64,000 nt of DNA from Phoronis australis (taxonomy: Eukaryota > Phoronida > Phoronidae). This document shows, piece by piece, positions 46,925 to 57,106 of this stretch. The notes beneath the pieces are model-generated. The model saw only the letters and a program-made list of their open reading frames with translations, was not told the DNA's origin and ran no database searches. The stretch covers positions 319,074 through 383,073 of the forward strand of contig NMRA01000088.1 of the NCBI GenBank assembly GCA_002633005.1, given 5' to 3'. Made by a program: the position numbers and the translations under genes. Position 1 is the first letter of the stretch, and every line of letters begins with the position of its first letter.

Positions 46925-49900
46925 GTTAGTTCGAATTTCCTTTCACAATCACAGGCGTCTTCAGCTTCTGATCATCCCAATACACTATACTACAAGGTAT
47001 GACGCTCGGGACAAGGACTCAAGGAGTTCCACGGGTGCTTCACTTCAGCCGTCCATATCAAACACAAAACTCAATAAAATTACACAAAACAAGGTTTCAA
47101 CAAACCATTAGTTATTGTTCTTTCTTCTAATACCATTCACGTTGTCGTTGTCCTGCTCCAGCGAGATGGCAACAAAGCACAAAAATGTTTCCAAAAAGCC
47201 CACAGGAGACTTTGATGTTTTAGTCAGTGTGAGGTATAATTTGCCGAAACGTTTCCAGTGTATGAAGTTCCTATAGGAGCTATACGGTCTCTACTGGCCC
47301 AGCTAGAGTAGAGATGGTGGTCACTGTCTATTTCTCAATCAGCTGACTGATTACATGTCCAACTGCACTGAGCTTAGCTTTTAAAAACAGGTACTTTGCA
47401 TATACTTTGTAATGGGATTTAGCAACTTTTCCCTGCAATGCCCTCCTATCCTAACTGTGGAAGAGCCCCTTAAGTTGACGACTGTGCACTTCTTCATAAC
47501 TTGGAAGTTTGAGTACAGTCAGTAGAGTGTATGGTTCATGGGTGGATCACTTGAATGGAGGCTCTTTGTTGAAAAATCTGTCTGCCGACTCCGAGACTTG
47601 AACTGCAGTTCCCAGCACAGGACAGGATGCTTAGAATTTAGACAGTGCCACCGTCTCAACTGACCTTTGAGTCATAGAGGCAGTGAAGCTCCTATAGAAG
47701 CTTCATGGCGCTGGACGCTTTGCAACAAATTATGCCTCACACTGGAAAAAAAAACAAAGTCTTGCTGTTCTAAGTAACTTTTTCATATAAAGGGACACCT
47801 TAAGACGCTGTCGATGTCTTTGATTCCTTCCAACGTGAACAAATATTCCTGTAATCAAACATTTTTTTGAGCAGTCCTTCTTTAAAAATGATCAGTTGCC
47901 AATTTTGGCAACTGATCATTTTTAACACTGCGCGTGCCAGGAGATATGATGTCATATCTCAGAGCGTGCAAAGGAGATATGATGTCATATCTCAGGGCAT
48001 GCAAAGGAGATATGATGTCATATCTCAGGGCGTGCAAAGGAGATATGATGTCATATCTCAGGGCGTGCAAAGGAGATATGATGTCATATCTCAGGGCGTG
48101 CAAAGGAGATATGATGTCATATTTCAGGGCGTGCAAAGGAGATATGATGTCATATTTCAGGGCGTGCAAAGGAGATATGATGTCATATTTCAGGGCGTGC
48201 AAAGGAGATATGATGTCATATCTCAGGGCAAGCGTAGTGGAGACCTGGGATTTTTACCAGGCTTCCAAGCCAAATATGATGTCGCCAAATAAAGTAATGT
48301 AACATGAGTCAAGTGTCCGAACTGTTTGGATACTGGTAATGTGAGGCAGTCGCCTGTTGACAAGCAGTTTGGAGAGTATTTATTTGATTGTACATCATTC
48401 CAAAAAGTCACATACTCTTTACGCAACACTCCTTCCCCTTCCACGACACAGGCACGTGTCCCTCAGATCTCACGTGAAAAGAATCCTACGTTGACATCCT
48501 AACTGGGCAACTCGACTGGTTTGTTTCTTGGGATCTACCAGAGTTGATCAAAAGCACCATGCTGTTGTAGTTAATTACATTGCCTCAGGCTGCTGATGTT
48601 ATCATTCCCTAGTAAATCAGACCCATCATACACACACCGGGGGCGACAATAGTATTTTTAAATTTCATTTTGAAAGTTTGTAAATAGCATATTTTAATAG
48701 TTTGTGAAAAGTACATGTGATTAGGTTTTTGAATTTTGAAAATTGGACAAGAAATGTGACTGTTACAACCTAAAACGTTTGTTTAATGTTGCCACAATAT
48801 GATCCTCATTAATTCTGCTGGGTGTGCAACACAGTTAGGTCAATTACCAAACCAGCAGGCAGCAGTTGGGTTTTGAGGTAAGCCAAGTGTCATTGTACAA
48901 TTCTTGGCTTGAGTAACTCCCTAGCGTTCTAGAATTTACCCTCAGGTATGCTCACACATCACCTGGAATTTGCCTTCAGTGCTGTGGATCCACCACCACC
49001 AGGTCATCCGCCTCTCTATCCAGATTCACCTAACTTTGGCATTGCTAAGTGTTGAAAAAATACATCAACACTGAAAATTTGAATCAAGTGTCCAAAATGT
49101 TCTGCTAGGAAGCAACTGCCTGTTGACCTTATTCACAAAGTTACCATTTTAAAAATTGCCTCTGTTTAGGTTTGATAAAAATGCATTTGAGATTTAAATG
49201 TAAAGAGGCATGTGGAAAATATCGTATTTCGTTCTGTGATTAAGCACGGAATGCATTGTTTTTTAAAACCTAAAAGGAGGCTCTATGTAATATGGCGACT
49301 GCATGAATCAGGCTGGTGATTTGGAGAGATGTTATTTGATCGTATGTCACGCCCTACCCTTGGACCTAGTGACAGTCACTCCAGGATTTGACGCTTAAAG
49401 CCTGATGTCAACTCACCAAATGCGACCTCACTAAATTCCCAGACTGCCAAATAGGAAACGAGTTCACCAAATCTCGCTGGTAAGAGCTGAAAATGAAAAA
49501 CTGGCTAACTCAAGAAATATCTTTCGGTGTACCCGAGATCAAGTTTTTTCAGGATTGTCTTGTGAGTTCAGTGACGACCAATTTCTACCTCTCGTGATCC
49601 AACATCCCACATGCAGGCTCACCTGAGACACAAAAAAAACATGACCATTCACTTCTAATTTTCGCTGAATGATCTTTCGTCTATTTACTTCCTGTAGCAT
49701 TTTGAGTACTTGCTCAGATATGGCATGGCGTCTTCATAGCGATCTTATGGTAGAGGTAAAAATAAATTCACGGACTACTAAACAAACTTGGCCCTGCCAG
49801 AGCTACGGAGAAGGAATGGTTTGGGGCTTGAACAATACACAGGCTCTGGTATGGGCAGTAAATTGGTGACGGGATTGCCTAGCGAATTGTAGGAATCTGG

Positions 49901-52900
49901 TGCCTAATGCTGGAGCTCTTGTGCGAAAGCAATTCTCACCTCTAACTGCAGTTAATATGCTTTTATGAATGTTTAATGCAGATATACCCTGAACCTGTAT
50001 TTGCTAATTTGAAGAAATAATGTGCAATTTACACCACCCATTGCTATACAACCAATCACAAATTGTTTCTATTTCAGATGAGATATGGGGGCTGGGCTTG
50101 GAAAAACATGACAGCTTATTATTGGTTAAGACACAAGATTGGCATGTGAAATGACCCTAGTGATACGCCCACTTCCAGTTCTTTCCAAGCTCAGAAACCG
50201 TGTGTTCGAATTTGTTTAGTAAAGAATTTGAGACCAATTTCATAATAGTAAGTCATGGAATCTAAAGTTAGATTATGGCCGCCTTAAAGCAGTCTGAGAT
50301 CCAATGACTGATGCTTGTAGCCTGCGTGTTCTGTTTTTCAGTTTGTTGAAAGCGATGCCGATGAAGAGCTATTATTCAACATACAGTATGTATTGCAAAA
50401 GAACTGGGTGACTTATGATCACAGTAAACATACAGTATGTATTGCAAAATAACTGGGTGACTAATGATCACAGTGAACATACAGTATGTATTGCACAAGA
50501 ACTGGGTGACTAATGATCACAGTAAACATACAGTATGCATTGCACAAGAACTGGGTGACTAATGATCACAGTAAACATACAGTATGTACTGCACAAGAAC
50601 TGGGTGACTAATGATCACAGTAAATATACAGTATGTATTGCACAAGAACTGGGTGACTAATGATCACAGTAAACATAAAGTATGTATTGCATAAGAACTG
50701 GGTGACTAATGATCACAGTAAACATACAGTATGTATTGCAAAAGAACTAGGTGACTAATGATCACAGTAACAAAGAATTATTGTCAGCTAATATATATCA
50801 ATTGTATTTCTACAGTCATACTACTATTAATCACATGACTGATTGAAAAAGTTTCACAGGAAACTAAAATTACAATTGGAAGGGTAATATTTACTATGTC
50901 TGAAGTGTTCATCACATCTCTGTGTTTTTGCTAGTTTCTATTTGCTACAAAAACTCATTGTTTGGGAGACAGGTGTTATGAGGCGCAATTCCAGGATCAC
51001 AACCAGGACACCGGTCAACAATGACTGAACATAGAGGGCACTGTACATGACTCCATTGCAGCTGTACAAAAATGATCAAACTGGAAGAATAACTCAGAAG
51101 TTCAGAACCCCTGGGCCCCTCCAGGAATGTGCGTTGTTATGCCGAGAATTGTTCTAACAATTTTTACATCGACATTTTAATGTTTTTGTTTTAATGACAA
51201 ATGCTTTTTCATATTGACCCATTTCTAACCTTTGAAAAACACACATAAAATCTTGTCAAATGTTTAAATCGTCAGACAGCTGTGTTCTCTCTACACATAT
51301 TCTAACATAGTGGTCAAGCATGCTTGAAAAGTCATGTCTGGAAAATGTCAGCCATGTTTGGAAAATGTCAGCCATGTTTGAAAAGTGTCAGCTATGTTTG
51401 AAAATATACGAGCCATGTTTGAAAAGCTATAAGCCATGTTTGAAACGTTATGAGCCATGTTTGAAAAGTTATGAGTCATGTTAATAATCTTGAGCCAAGT
51501 TTGATAAGTTTCAATTCTAAGACTAATGATTGAAAAAATGATGCATTTGGCAATTATTTTATTTTTTTGTACAAAAATTATTGTGACATGCTCTATGTAT
51601 GGATAATCAGATAGGAAGTTTGTGACGTGAAAACATAACCTACAGTTTGCGACATGTTTGGATTTTTAGTCATGGAGACCACTAGGGTGCCATTTCTGTA
51701 TAATTACTTACAATACAGGAGTCTTCCATTACAGAGCAGTCAAACTTGCTCAAATTTTTTCCATTTTTTCAAAAGGTGCTGAAGTCTGCAAGCATTGAAA
51801 CCCATCTGCCACTTGGCACATATTGTGAGATCAATGGCCTTCTCCATGCTTGCAAATATTTAGATTGTGCATTTCCGGCAACAGTCACTTACGGGGGTCC
51901 CGGATTTTGAGAACCAGTTTGATGCTTGTTATTCAGTGGAGAAAACTGGTTTTCAAAATGCGGGACCTGGGATTGGTCATGCCCTTTATCTGCTTGTGTT
52001 GAGCATATTGCACCGTCCATCAATGCAATTGGCACACATTATCCAGTTGCATACTCATGACATGGGCATGATTGACCTCTTCCACAATCACTTGTTACTA
52101 CAGTTGACTGTGGTAATTCTTCATGGATTTAAGAGGCAATAAACTTACACCTTTTAAGACAGTCAATACCTTCCGTCTTTTTAATTTCAGATTCACGGGC
52201 AGCGTCAAGTTGAAAGGCATGATTGTGATTGGTGAGAATGATGACATGCATCCCAGCAGGATGAAACTGTGAGTCTCAGCCGGGACATGTCTCTTTAAAT
52301 GATCATAAACCGGCATGAGATTCTTTGAATGTGCTGGAAGTTAGTGCGGTTTCCCGCATTGCTTTGTTATATTCTGTAGTGGCCATAAAATGATAACAGA
52401 GTGGAATAACAGATTCACACAAGATCCTCAGTAAGAAGGAGTGGGTCTCTTTTGGAATAATGGTAAAATATGAGAAAGCTACCATGAGGGCTCTTTCAGA
52501 TCGCTTTGTATGGCTGGCATTGGGCACATTCATGGAAAATGTGAACAAGACGTCAATAATTTTTCAACATTGTTTCTTACGAAAGGACTGTTAAACTATT
52601 GGAAGTTGATCACTTGTCAACGATGACCTTGCCAACTTATCTCTCAGCAGCTGCATTGCTGACAAAGTCAACGCCAGCTGACCATGACAAATCAGGGTGC
52701 TGCCACAAGCAACACAACTTTCTTAGACGATCCCAACCACTGTTTCTGAAAGAGCTCCTGGGAGCAAAATCACTTGGTTAATTATGTGCTTCCTAGGTAT
52801 TTACTCTGAACTAGATGTTTCTAGATTGTAATACTTAGAGACAACCATATGTCCCGCTTGGCGTGAGTATAATGCGATCATTTCATGTGATCAAGATCTG

Positions 52901-55900
52901 AATGAATGAATGAATAAATAAAGTTGATTTTAGATTCCTAGTTACTTAGGCACCAGAACTTTAACTGGATGGATGATCTCAGGGGCGGATCCAGGATTTT
53001 GAGTTGGGGAGGCCAGGGTAGAGTATTAGCCAGGATTTTGTCTGTCAGATACTCGCATCCCAACTGCCAAATGTAATCTGGGAGAATTTTAGGGGGGGGG
53101 GGGCATGGCCCCTTTGGCCCCCCTCTAAATTCGCCACTGGATCATGTCACTCATCTAATTCAATAGAAGTAACATATGGCGGCGAATTATCCTCCAGTTG
53201 CGTCTTACTGGAAATATAGTGTGCAAATCGTCACTTGCTGTCTGTATCAACAGATTCTGGATCACTATTCTTGTTCAGGTATAAGAACCGACCCCACATG
53301 ACATTTGACGACACAGGCGCCACGCCTGATCAAGAGATTGAACTCCATCATGACCCCACAGGTTCGCTGGAATACACTATTAAGTAAGTAAGTGGATAGT
53401 TGGAATACGCGAAGTCCTGACATATTCTTTCTCTTTACCTAGAACCTGTGACATTGTATGATTGTGGCGGAACAGACTGTCCCGTAATTCTTTACTCGTG
53501 ATCTTATTCCCTGCTGAAGTTTTGTGTTAAATATGGCAAACGGAAATTTATTTCTTCAAATTTTTCAATATCAGTAAAAATGTAGAAAATATATCATTAG
53601 CTTGATTGTCTAGATGTCATAAAACAACATTTTTAAACTATCTTGTAATACTTGAAATTGATATGAAAATTACGTATGTCTTTGCAATTATAACTATACC
53701 TAATTTTAGTTTAAACTTTTTAAATGTCATGATGTTTGTATGATTTGTGAATACGCAACTTCAACTGAGAACTAGTTTGTTTATGACACAGTGACTGTAT
53801 GAATAAGTGTGAGCCAAGTGAGGCCTAGGGCGATTTTGTTCATGCTTGATTACGTGGGATAATTTGCAGAAAGATAAGTTAAACCCAGATTTCAAATTTC
53901 ACTCTCTCGTGAGCATCTGTGGCTATGAAATAAGAAAATGGAGATAGTATGCCAGAGGTTATCAGTTTTTGGCATGGTTTAAATTCTATGAAAAATCAGT
54001 TTTTCAAAAGGATTCTTGTCCGTAACTATGAAACAAGTGTGTCAGTTGTATTGGCCATAGGTATAATTATCAATCTTGAATTGTGTAAATGTTTACATTA
54101 AGAAAATATGAACTGAAATTGGCAGCTGCAAAAGTACTACCTTTTCTTACTACTTTTCAGTTCTTCATGAAAAACCTAAGTCAATGAATTTTTGCCGTAA
54201 TTTATCTTAAGCAGTCATCTGTGTCATTGACCAACTTGCGTGACTAAACAGCTTTGTTCCATGCTTTCAGAGTAGCCCGGTTCAACAATGTCAATCAGCT
54301 GTCTATATACTTCCCATCCAACTTTGGAGCGGAACAGACACGTATCTATTACATTGGGTTGAGGGGCGAGTTCTTCCAGGTAAAGCGGTCTTATGTGGTC
54401 TCCGCAAACAAATATGTATGTGCAAGAAACACCCATTAGTACAGCACAGGACAAAAGTAGTCAGGCAAAATACCATTTCAGTTATGACTGTTAATAGGGC
54501 TGTCCCGGATTACTAGACAATAAAACTCTCCTTTGTTCTGGAGATAAGAAAGGGCATGATCTCGTTTTGGAAATCAGGCACATTTTTGCAGATCATGTTG
54601 GTGCCGTGGAAATATTCCCGATTTGAGCCGTTCAAAAGTACCGGAATTGAACGGGTATCTTCAAGAAAGGGAATCCTACCTTTTCTGTTCGAAATTAACC
54701 CGATGAATTTGTTTTACCCGCTCACTGCGCATTTACTTGTCTCTCATTGATGTCGAGAAAGTAAAGAACTTCACATCCATGGATATCTGTTATCAACCTT
54801 TTTCACAGCAGAGTTGCTGCCCACAGCACACCAGTAAAACTTTGTTACGGTAGCGACGAATAGAGTAATGCCACCGAGAAGAACTTGCAAAGAATCAGAC
54901 AACAACAAATAACATGTGGAATTCCAATGACACGGAATCAAGGCAGCAAATATGTCTGACTAAAGTTTTTGGCATTGTGGATAAATACAATGAGATTCGA
55001 GTTTCGCAGTGTAATGCGAGACAGTAATATTCTCTTTACCTCAAAAATGAGACGTAATTACTATTATGGTGGCACTATAACTTTCTTGTTGATTCTCCTT
55101 CACATTCTCGGTCATCAGGGGAGACTACTTTGATGAGGAATTCTGTTTCCGCCTGGCCGTCGTGATGGGGATCACTCCGGGTCATTTTGCCTGTGTTGTG
55201 TACTGTTACAGTAGTTGATAGGCTGGTAACAATCAGTTACAGGGGTCCTGGAGTTTGAAAACCAGTTTGTTTCCTGTTATTGAGTGGAGAAATCTGGTTC
55301 TCAAAGTGCAGGACCCCCCACTATTACTGATGGACAATTTAGTGACACATAATATCAGACGTGTATAATAGTCTATTTTGTGAAATTTCTCAACAAAAAT
55401 AAAAGTTGAGAACAACTGGATTCCATCATTAGAATGATTGTTCCGTACAACAACTAACAACAAAACAAAACTTTTAGTAAAATGTTGAGAATTTTGAGAA
55501 TTGGTATTTATTTTTATACAAAGTTGAAGGATTTTTACTATAGACTAAAAAGTCCCAAAATGCTGAATATTTTACATGTTTGATTGTGGCATCACCTAAA
55601 ACCAAGTTTAGAAAGTCAAAACTGGCACAGACTGTCTTCACAAGCTCCTATCCATTTGTGACTAAATTTTGTAAAATCCATTGTGTTCAGGTGAAATATT
55701 TTATTGCAAATTATCAATTGCACAAACAATTGTTGAGCCTTATTTGCTGAACATAACAACAGGTCTGTTTCATAAAACTTTTTCTGTCGTAACTTAGACC
55801 TAAATCGGGCTAACTTAAGACCAAAATATCTTAGCCCTATTTCATGAAATTTCTTAAGACCAAAATTAAGACCGAAATCAATGTAAGCTAAGACTGACAA

Positions 55901-57106
55901 TTAGCTTGCTACGCGGTAGGCTTCACATAAGACTTTTTGTCTAAATGACCAAAATTTACGACTATTTTACCTGTAAACTATTTAGGAATAAATTTTCATT
56001 GAAATTTTCTCAATCTAATTTCCCTAAACAATGTCAAGTTGAAAATTGTCTGCTTTTGTTTCGAGAGCTGGCAAAGGCCATAGAGACAATACAGTGCAAC
56101 TTACTGGGACATATCAAATGACATTTTCCAGCCATACCAGGGTGTTCTCAAACGAGATCCCAATTTTATCCAAAATGTCAATAAATCTCCATTTAGACCA
56201 AGATTATTCTTGAAATCGTACTTCACACAACGCCTTGCTTAGTTTTGTGAATTTGCAACAGCTAGCAAAAGCGTAGTTTTTATGTTCACCTATGTGAAAA
56301 ACAGACTTGATATTTGTTAAGACTGAAGACCAAAATCGGACTTTGTGTTCATGAAATGGTCTTTTCTATTTTTTTCATCTCCAGTCTTGACGTAGCCTAA
56401 ATTTTGGTCTTAATTTAGACAAATGTTTGATCTCGAGTTTTACGTCAGTTTTCATGAAATGGGCCCTAGGTGTCACTGTCACCTTGATCATATTGTCTTG
56501 GAACAGCACTAATAAGCCTGGGTGAGTTAAAGGTTCATACAGGAATGGTTTTATTAAGTCTAACTCAATGACTTCAAAGTGGAATAAATCAAGTTTTTAG
56601 CAGCAAATCGAGCTTTTGAAATGACCAATGATCTCCATCTGTACTTAATTGTGTATAATTATGACTTTTTACTCACTGTATCAAAAAAGTGCTAAAATGC
56701 ATTCCCAAGAAATACTGTTTTATATAGCTAACAGTGAATGTGATCATAGTCTCAAAACTTCTTTACTTAATTATCAGCAGTAGTCACTTACAGGGGTATT
56801 GGATTTTGAGAACCAATTTCACGCCCGTTTTTCATTGAAGAAAACTGTTCTCAAAAAGCGAGACCCCTGTGAGTTACTATTACCTGATAATCGTTATGTA
56901 TGCAATATAAATCGTGGAGTTCACTAAGAGTGAAGGTGTAAAACTAAATTCAGATGTCATCCAAGCACAATCTCTGTCATTGTTTCTGTCGACGTTCTTT
57001 GCAGGCTGCTAAGGAGGGGGTCGTCGTCGTCAATTATGAGTTGGCTCCCAATCCTGCGGATCACAAAACTAATCTCATGGACAATGTGAGGCATGAGATT
57101 CAGTAG
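46736..57106 (+). CDS. PITHD1: PITHD1, PITH domain-containing protein 1 (six exons)
   Basis: PITHD1 has a single PITH domain, the proteasome-interacting fold first described in thioredoxin-like protein TXNL1; its cellular role is less settled. Exons 46736-46924, 50342-50385, 52191-52268, 53279-53383, 54271-54379 and 57005-57106 join in frame (627 nt) to 208 aa; human PITHD1 is 211 aa. The product starts MAGHGHSHGGSCEHEHD (His-rich, as in human). The PITH domain (about residues 25-190) shows YLKIDLEKVQCLNE, VFKPWDKRLD, FVESDADEELLFNI, FTGSVKLKGMIVIGENDD, YKNRPHMTFDD, FGAEQTRIYYIGLRGEF and VVNYELAPNPADHK. The start ATG sits in AAGATGG. A further in-frame ATG lies 16 codons upstream, but the family start is here. 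A poly(A) signal AATAAA is at 58070. Confidence 0.96.
46947..47215. repeat. Interspersed repeat copy 3 (PITHD1 intron 1)
   Basis: Diverged copy of 14392-14663: TCACAGGCGTCTTCAGCTTC, CTACAAGGTATGACGCTC, TTCCACGGGTGCTTCACTTC, TTCAACAAACCAT, ATACCATTCACG. It starts about 22 bases after the exon 1 donor, just as copies 1 and 2 follow EIF3H exon 1 closely. Confidence 0.8.
47882..47925. repeat. 44-bp near-perfect palindrome (PITHD1 intron 1)
   Basis: Twenty-one-base arms (containing AAAAATGATCAGTTGCCAA and its complement) flank a two-base centre. It sits 16 bases before the 33-bp palindromic tandem array. Confidence 0.95.
47941..48230. repeat. Nine-copy 33-bp tandem array with an internal palindrome (PITHD1 intron 1)
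   Basis: The unit is GAGATATGATGTCATATCTC followed by AGGGCGTGCAAAG. The first part is a 20-bp palindrome with a two-base TG centre. Units start at 47941, 47974 and so on every 33 bp. Three middle units have ATTTC for ATCTC. Since 33 is a multiple of three, reading frames on both strands stay open and give 11-residue repeats (RRYDVISQGVQ, GDMMSYLRACK, HALKYDIISPL). No evidence of translation. Confidence 0.95.
48231..50341. other. Remainder of PITHD1 intron 1, nothing recognised
   Basis: AT-rich intronic sequence with frames under 75 codons and no match to RNA genes or the repeat families seen elsewhere in the window. Confidence 0.5.
50342..50385 (+). CDS. PITHD1: PITHD1 exon 2 (44-nt micro-exon at the start of a tandem array)
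   Basis: The acceptor is TTTTTCAG followed by TTTGTTGAA. It encodes FVESDADEELLFNI and two bases of a Gln codon. The donor is ATACA followed by GTATGT. The last eight bases of the exon and its donor are the beginning of the first 49-bp repeat unit (50378-50769). Confidence 0.93.
50378..50769. repeat. Eight-copy 49-bp tandem array containing the exon 2 splice donor (PITHD1 intron 2)
   Basis: The unit begins AACATACAGTATGTATTGCA, continues with AGAACTGGGTGACTAATG and ends in ATCACAGTA. Eight units are almost identical. The first unit overlaps the last eight bases of exon 2, so each later unit carries a copy of the 5' splice site. GT is kept in all eight and GTATGT in seven. Confidence 0.95.
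51311..51510. repeat. Degenerate tandem array of GAGCCATGTTTGAAAAGTTAT units (PITHD1 intron 2)
   Basis: About nine imperfect copies of a 21-23 bp unit. Related reversed units occur in EIF3H intron 4 (20760-20860). Confidence 0.75.
51883..51972. mobile_element. Foldback element copy C (PITHD1 intron 2)
   Basis: GTCACTTACGGGGGTCCCGG with TTTTGAGAACCAGTTT is mirrored by AACTGGTTTTCAAAATGCG with GGACC, around GTTATTCAGTGGAG. It creates a 91-codon frame with no protein character. Confidence 0.7.
52191..52268 (+). CDS. PITHD1: PITHD1 exon 3
   Basis: The acceptor is TTTAATTTCAG followed by ATTCACGG. It encodes FTGSVKLKGMIVIGENDD, then MHPSRMK and two bases of a Leu codon. The donor is AAACT followed by GTGAGT. 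Confidence 0.95.
52981..53142. mobile_element. CAGTGGCG-ended MITE (PITHD1 intron 3)
   Basis: It begins AGGGGCGGATCCAGGATTTT and ends AAATTCGCCACTGG, with an internal poly-G run followed by CATGGCCCC. It is the reverse-oriented relative of 29447-29717 and is uninterrupted here, so it is the better reference copy. Confidence 0.65.
53279..53383 (+). CDS. PITHD1: PITHD1 exon 4
   Basis: The acceptor is TTGTTCAG followed by GTATAAG. It encodes (L)YKNRPHMTFDDTGATPD, QEIELHHDPTGSLEYTI and two bases of a Lys codon. The donor is GTAAGT, with a second GTAAGT four bases on; the first gives the correct phase. Confidence 0.95.
54271..54379 (+). CDS. PITHD1: PITHD1 exon 5
   Basis: The acceptor is ATGCTTTCAG followed by AGTAGCC. 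It encodes VARFNNVNQLSIYFPSNFG, then AEQTRIYYIGLRGEFFQ, ending in phase 0 at CAG followed by GTAAAG. Confidence 0.96.
55070..55215. mobile_element. 200-bp interspersed repeat, copy 3, inverted (PITHD1 intron 5)
   Basis: Read on the minus strand: CAGGCAAAATGACCCGG, CACGACGGCCAGGCGG, AAAGTAGTCTCCCCTGATGA, GAGAATGTGAAGGAGAA. It is closest to the copy at about 63190. Confidence 0.6.
55235..55318. mobile_element. Foldback element copy D (PITHD1 intron 5)
   Basis: GTTACAGGGGTCCTGGAG with GAAAACCAGTTTG is mirrored by ATCTGGTTCTC with AAAGTGCAGGACCCC, around CCTGTTATTGAGTGGAG. Confidence 0.7.
56781..56875. mobile_element. Foldback element copy E (PITHD1 intron 5)
   Basis: AGTCACTTACAGGGGTATTG with TTTTGAGAACCAATTT is mirrored by ACTGTTCTCAAAAAGCGAG with ACCCCTGTGAGTTAC. 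This copy keeps the outermost terminal bases best. Confidence 0.7.
57005..57106 (+). CDS. PITHD1: PITHD1 exon 6 (terminal coding exon)
   Basis: The acceptor is TCTTTGCAG followed by GCT GCT AAG. It encodes AAKEGVVVVNYELAPNPADH, KTNLMDNVRHEIQ and TAG. It is too short to show up as a long frame and was placed by family sequence and splice phase. Confidence 0.93.
   Translation, partial: AAKEGVVVVNYELAPNPADHKTNLMDNVRHEIQ

Noticed and set aside
47882-48230. CRISPR array, because of regular palindromic repeats
   Set aside because: Units are contiguous without unique spacers, in an intron of an animal gene; no cas genes.
47867-48302. Frames of 106-141 codons with 11-residue repeats on both strands
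   Set aside because: They are produced by the 33-bp tandem array, whose length is a multiple of three; they lie inside PITHD1 intron 1.
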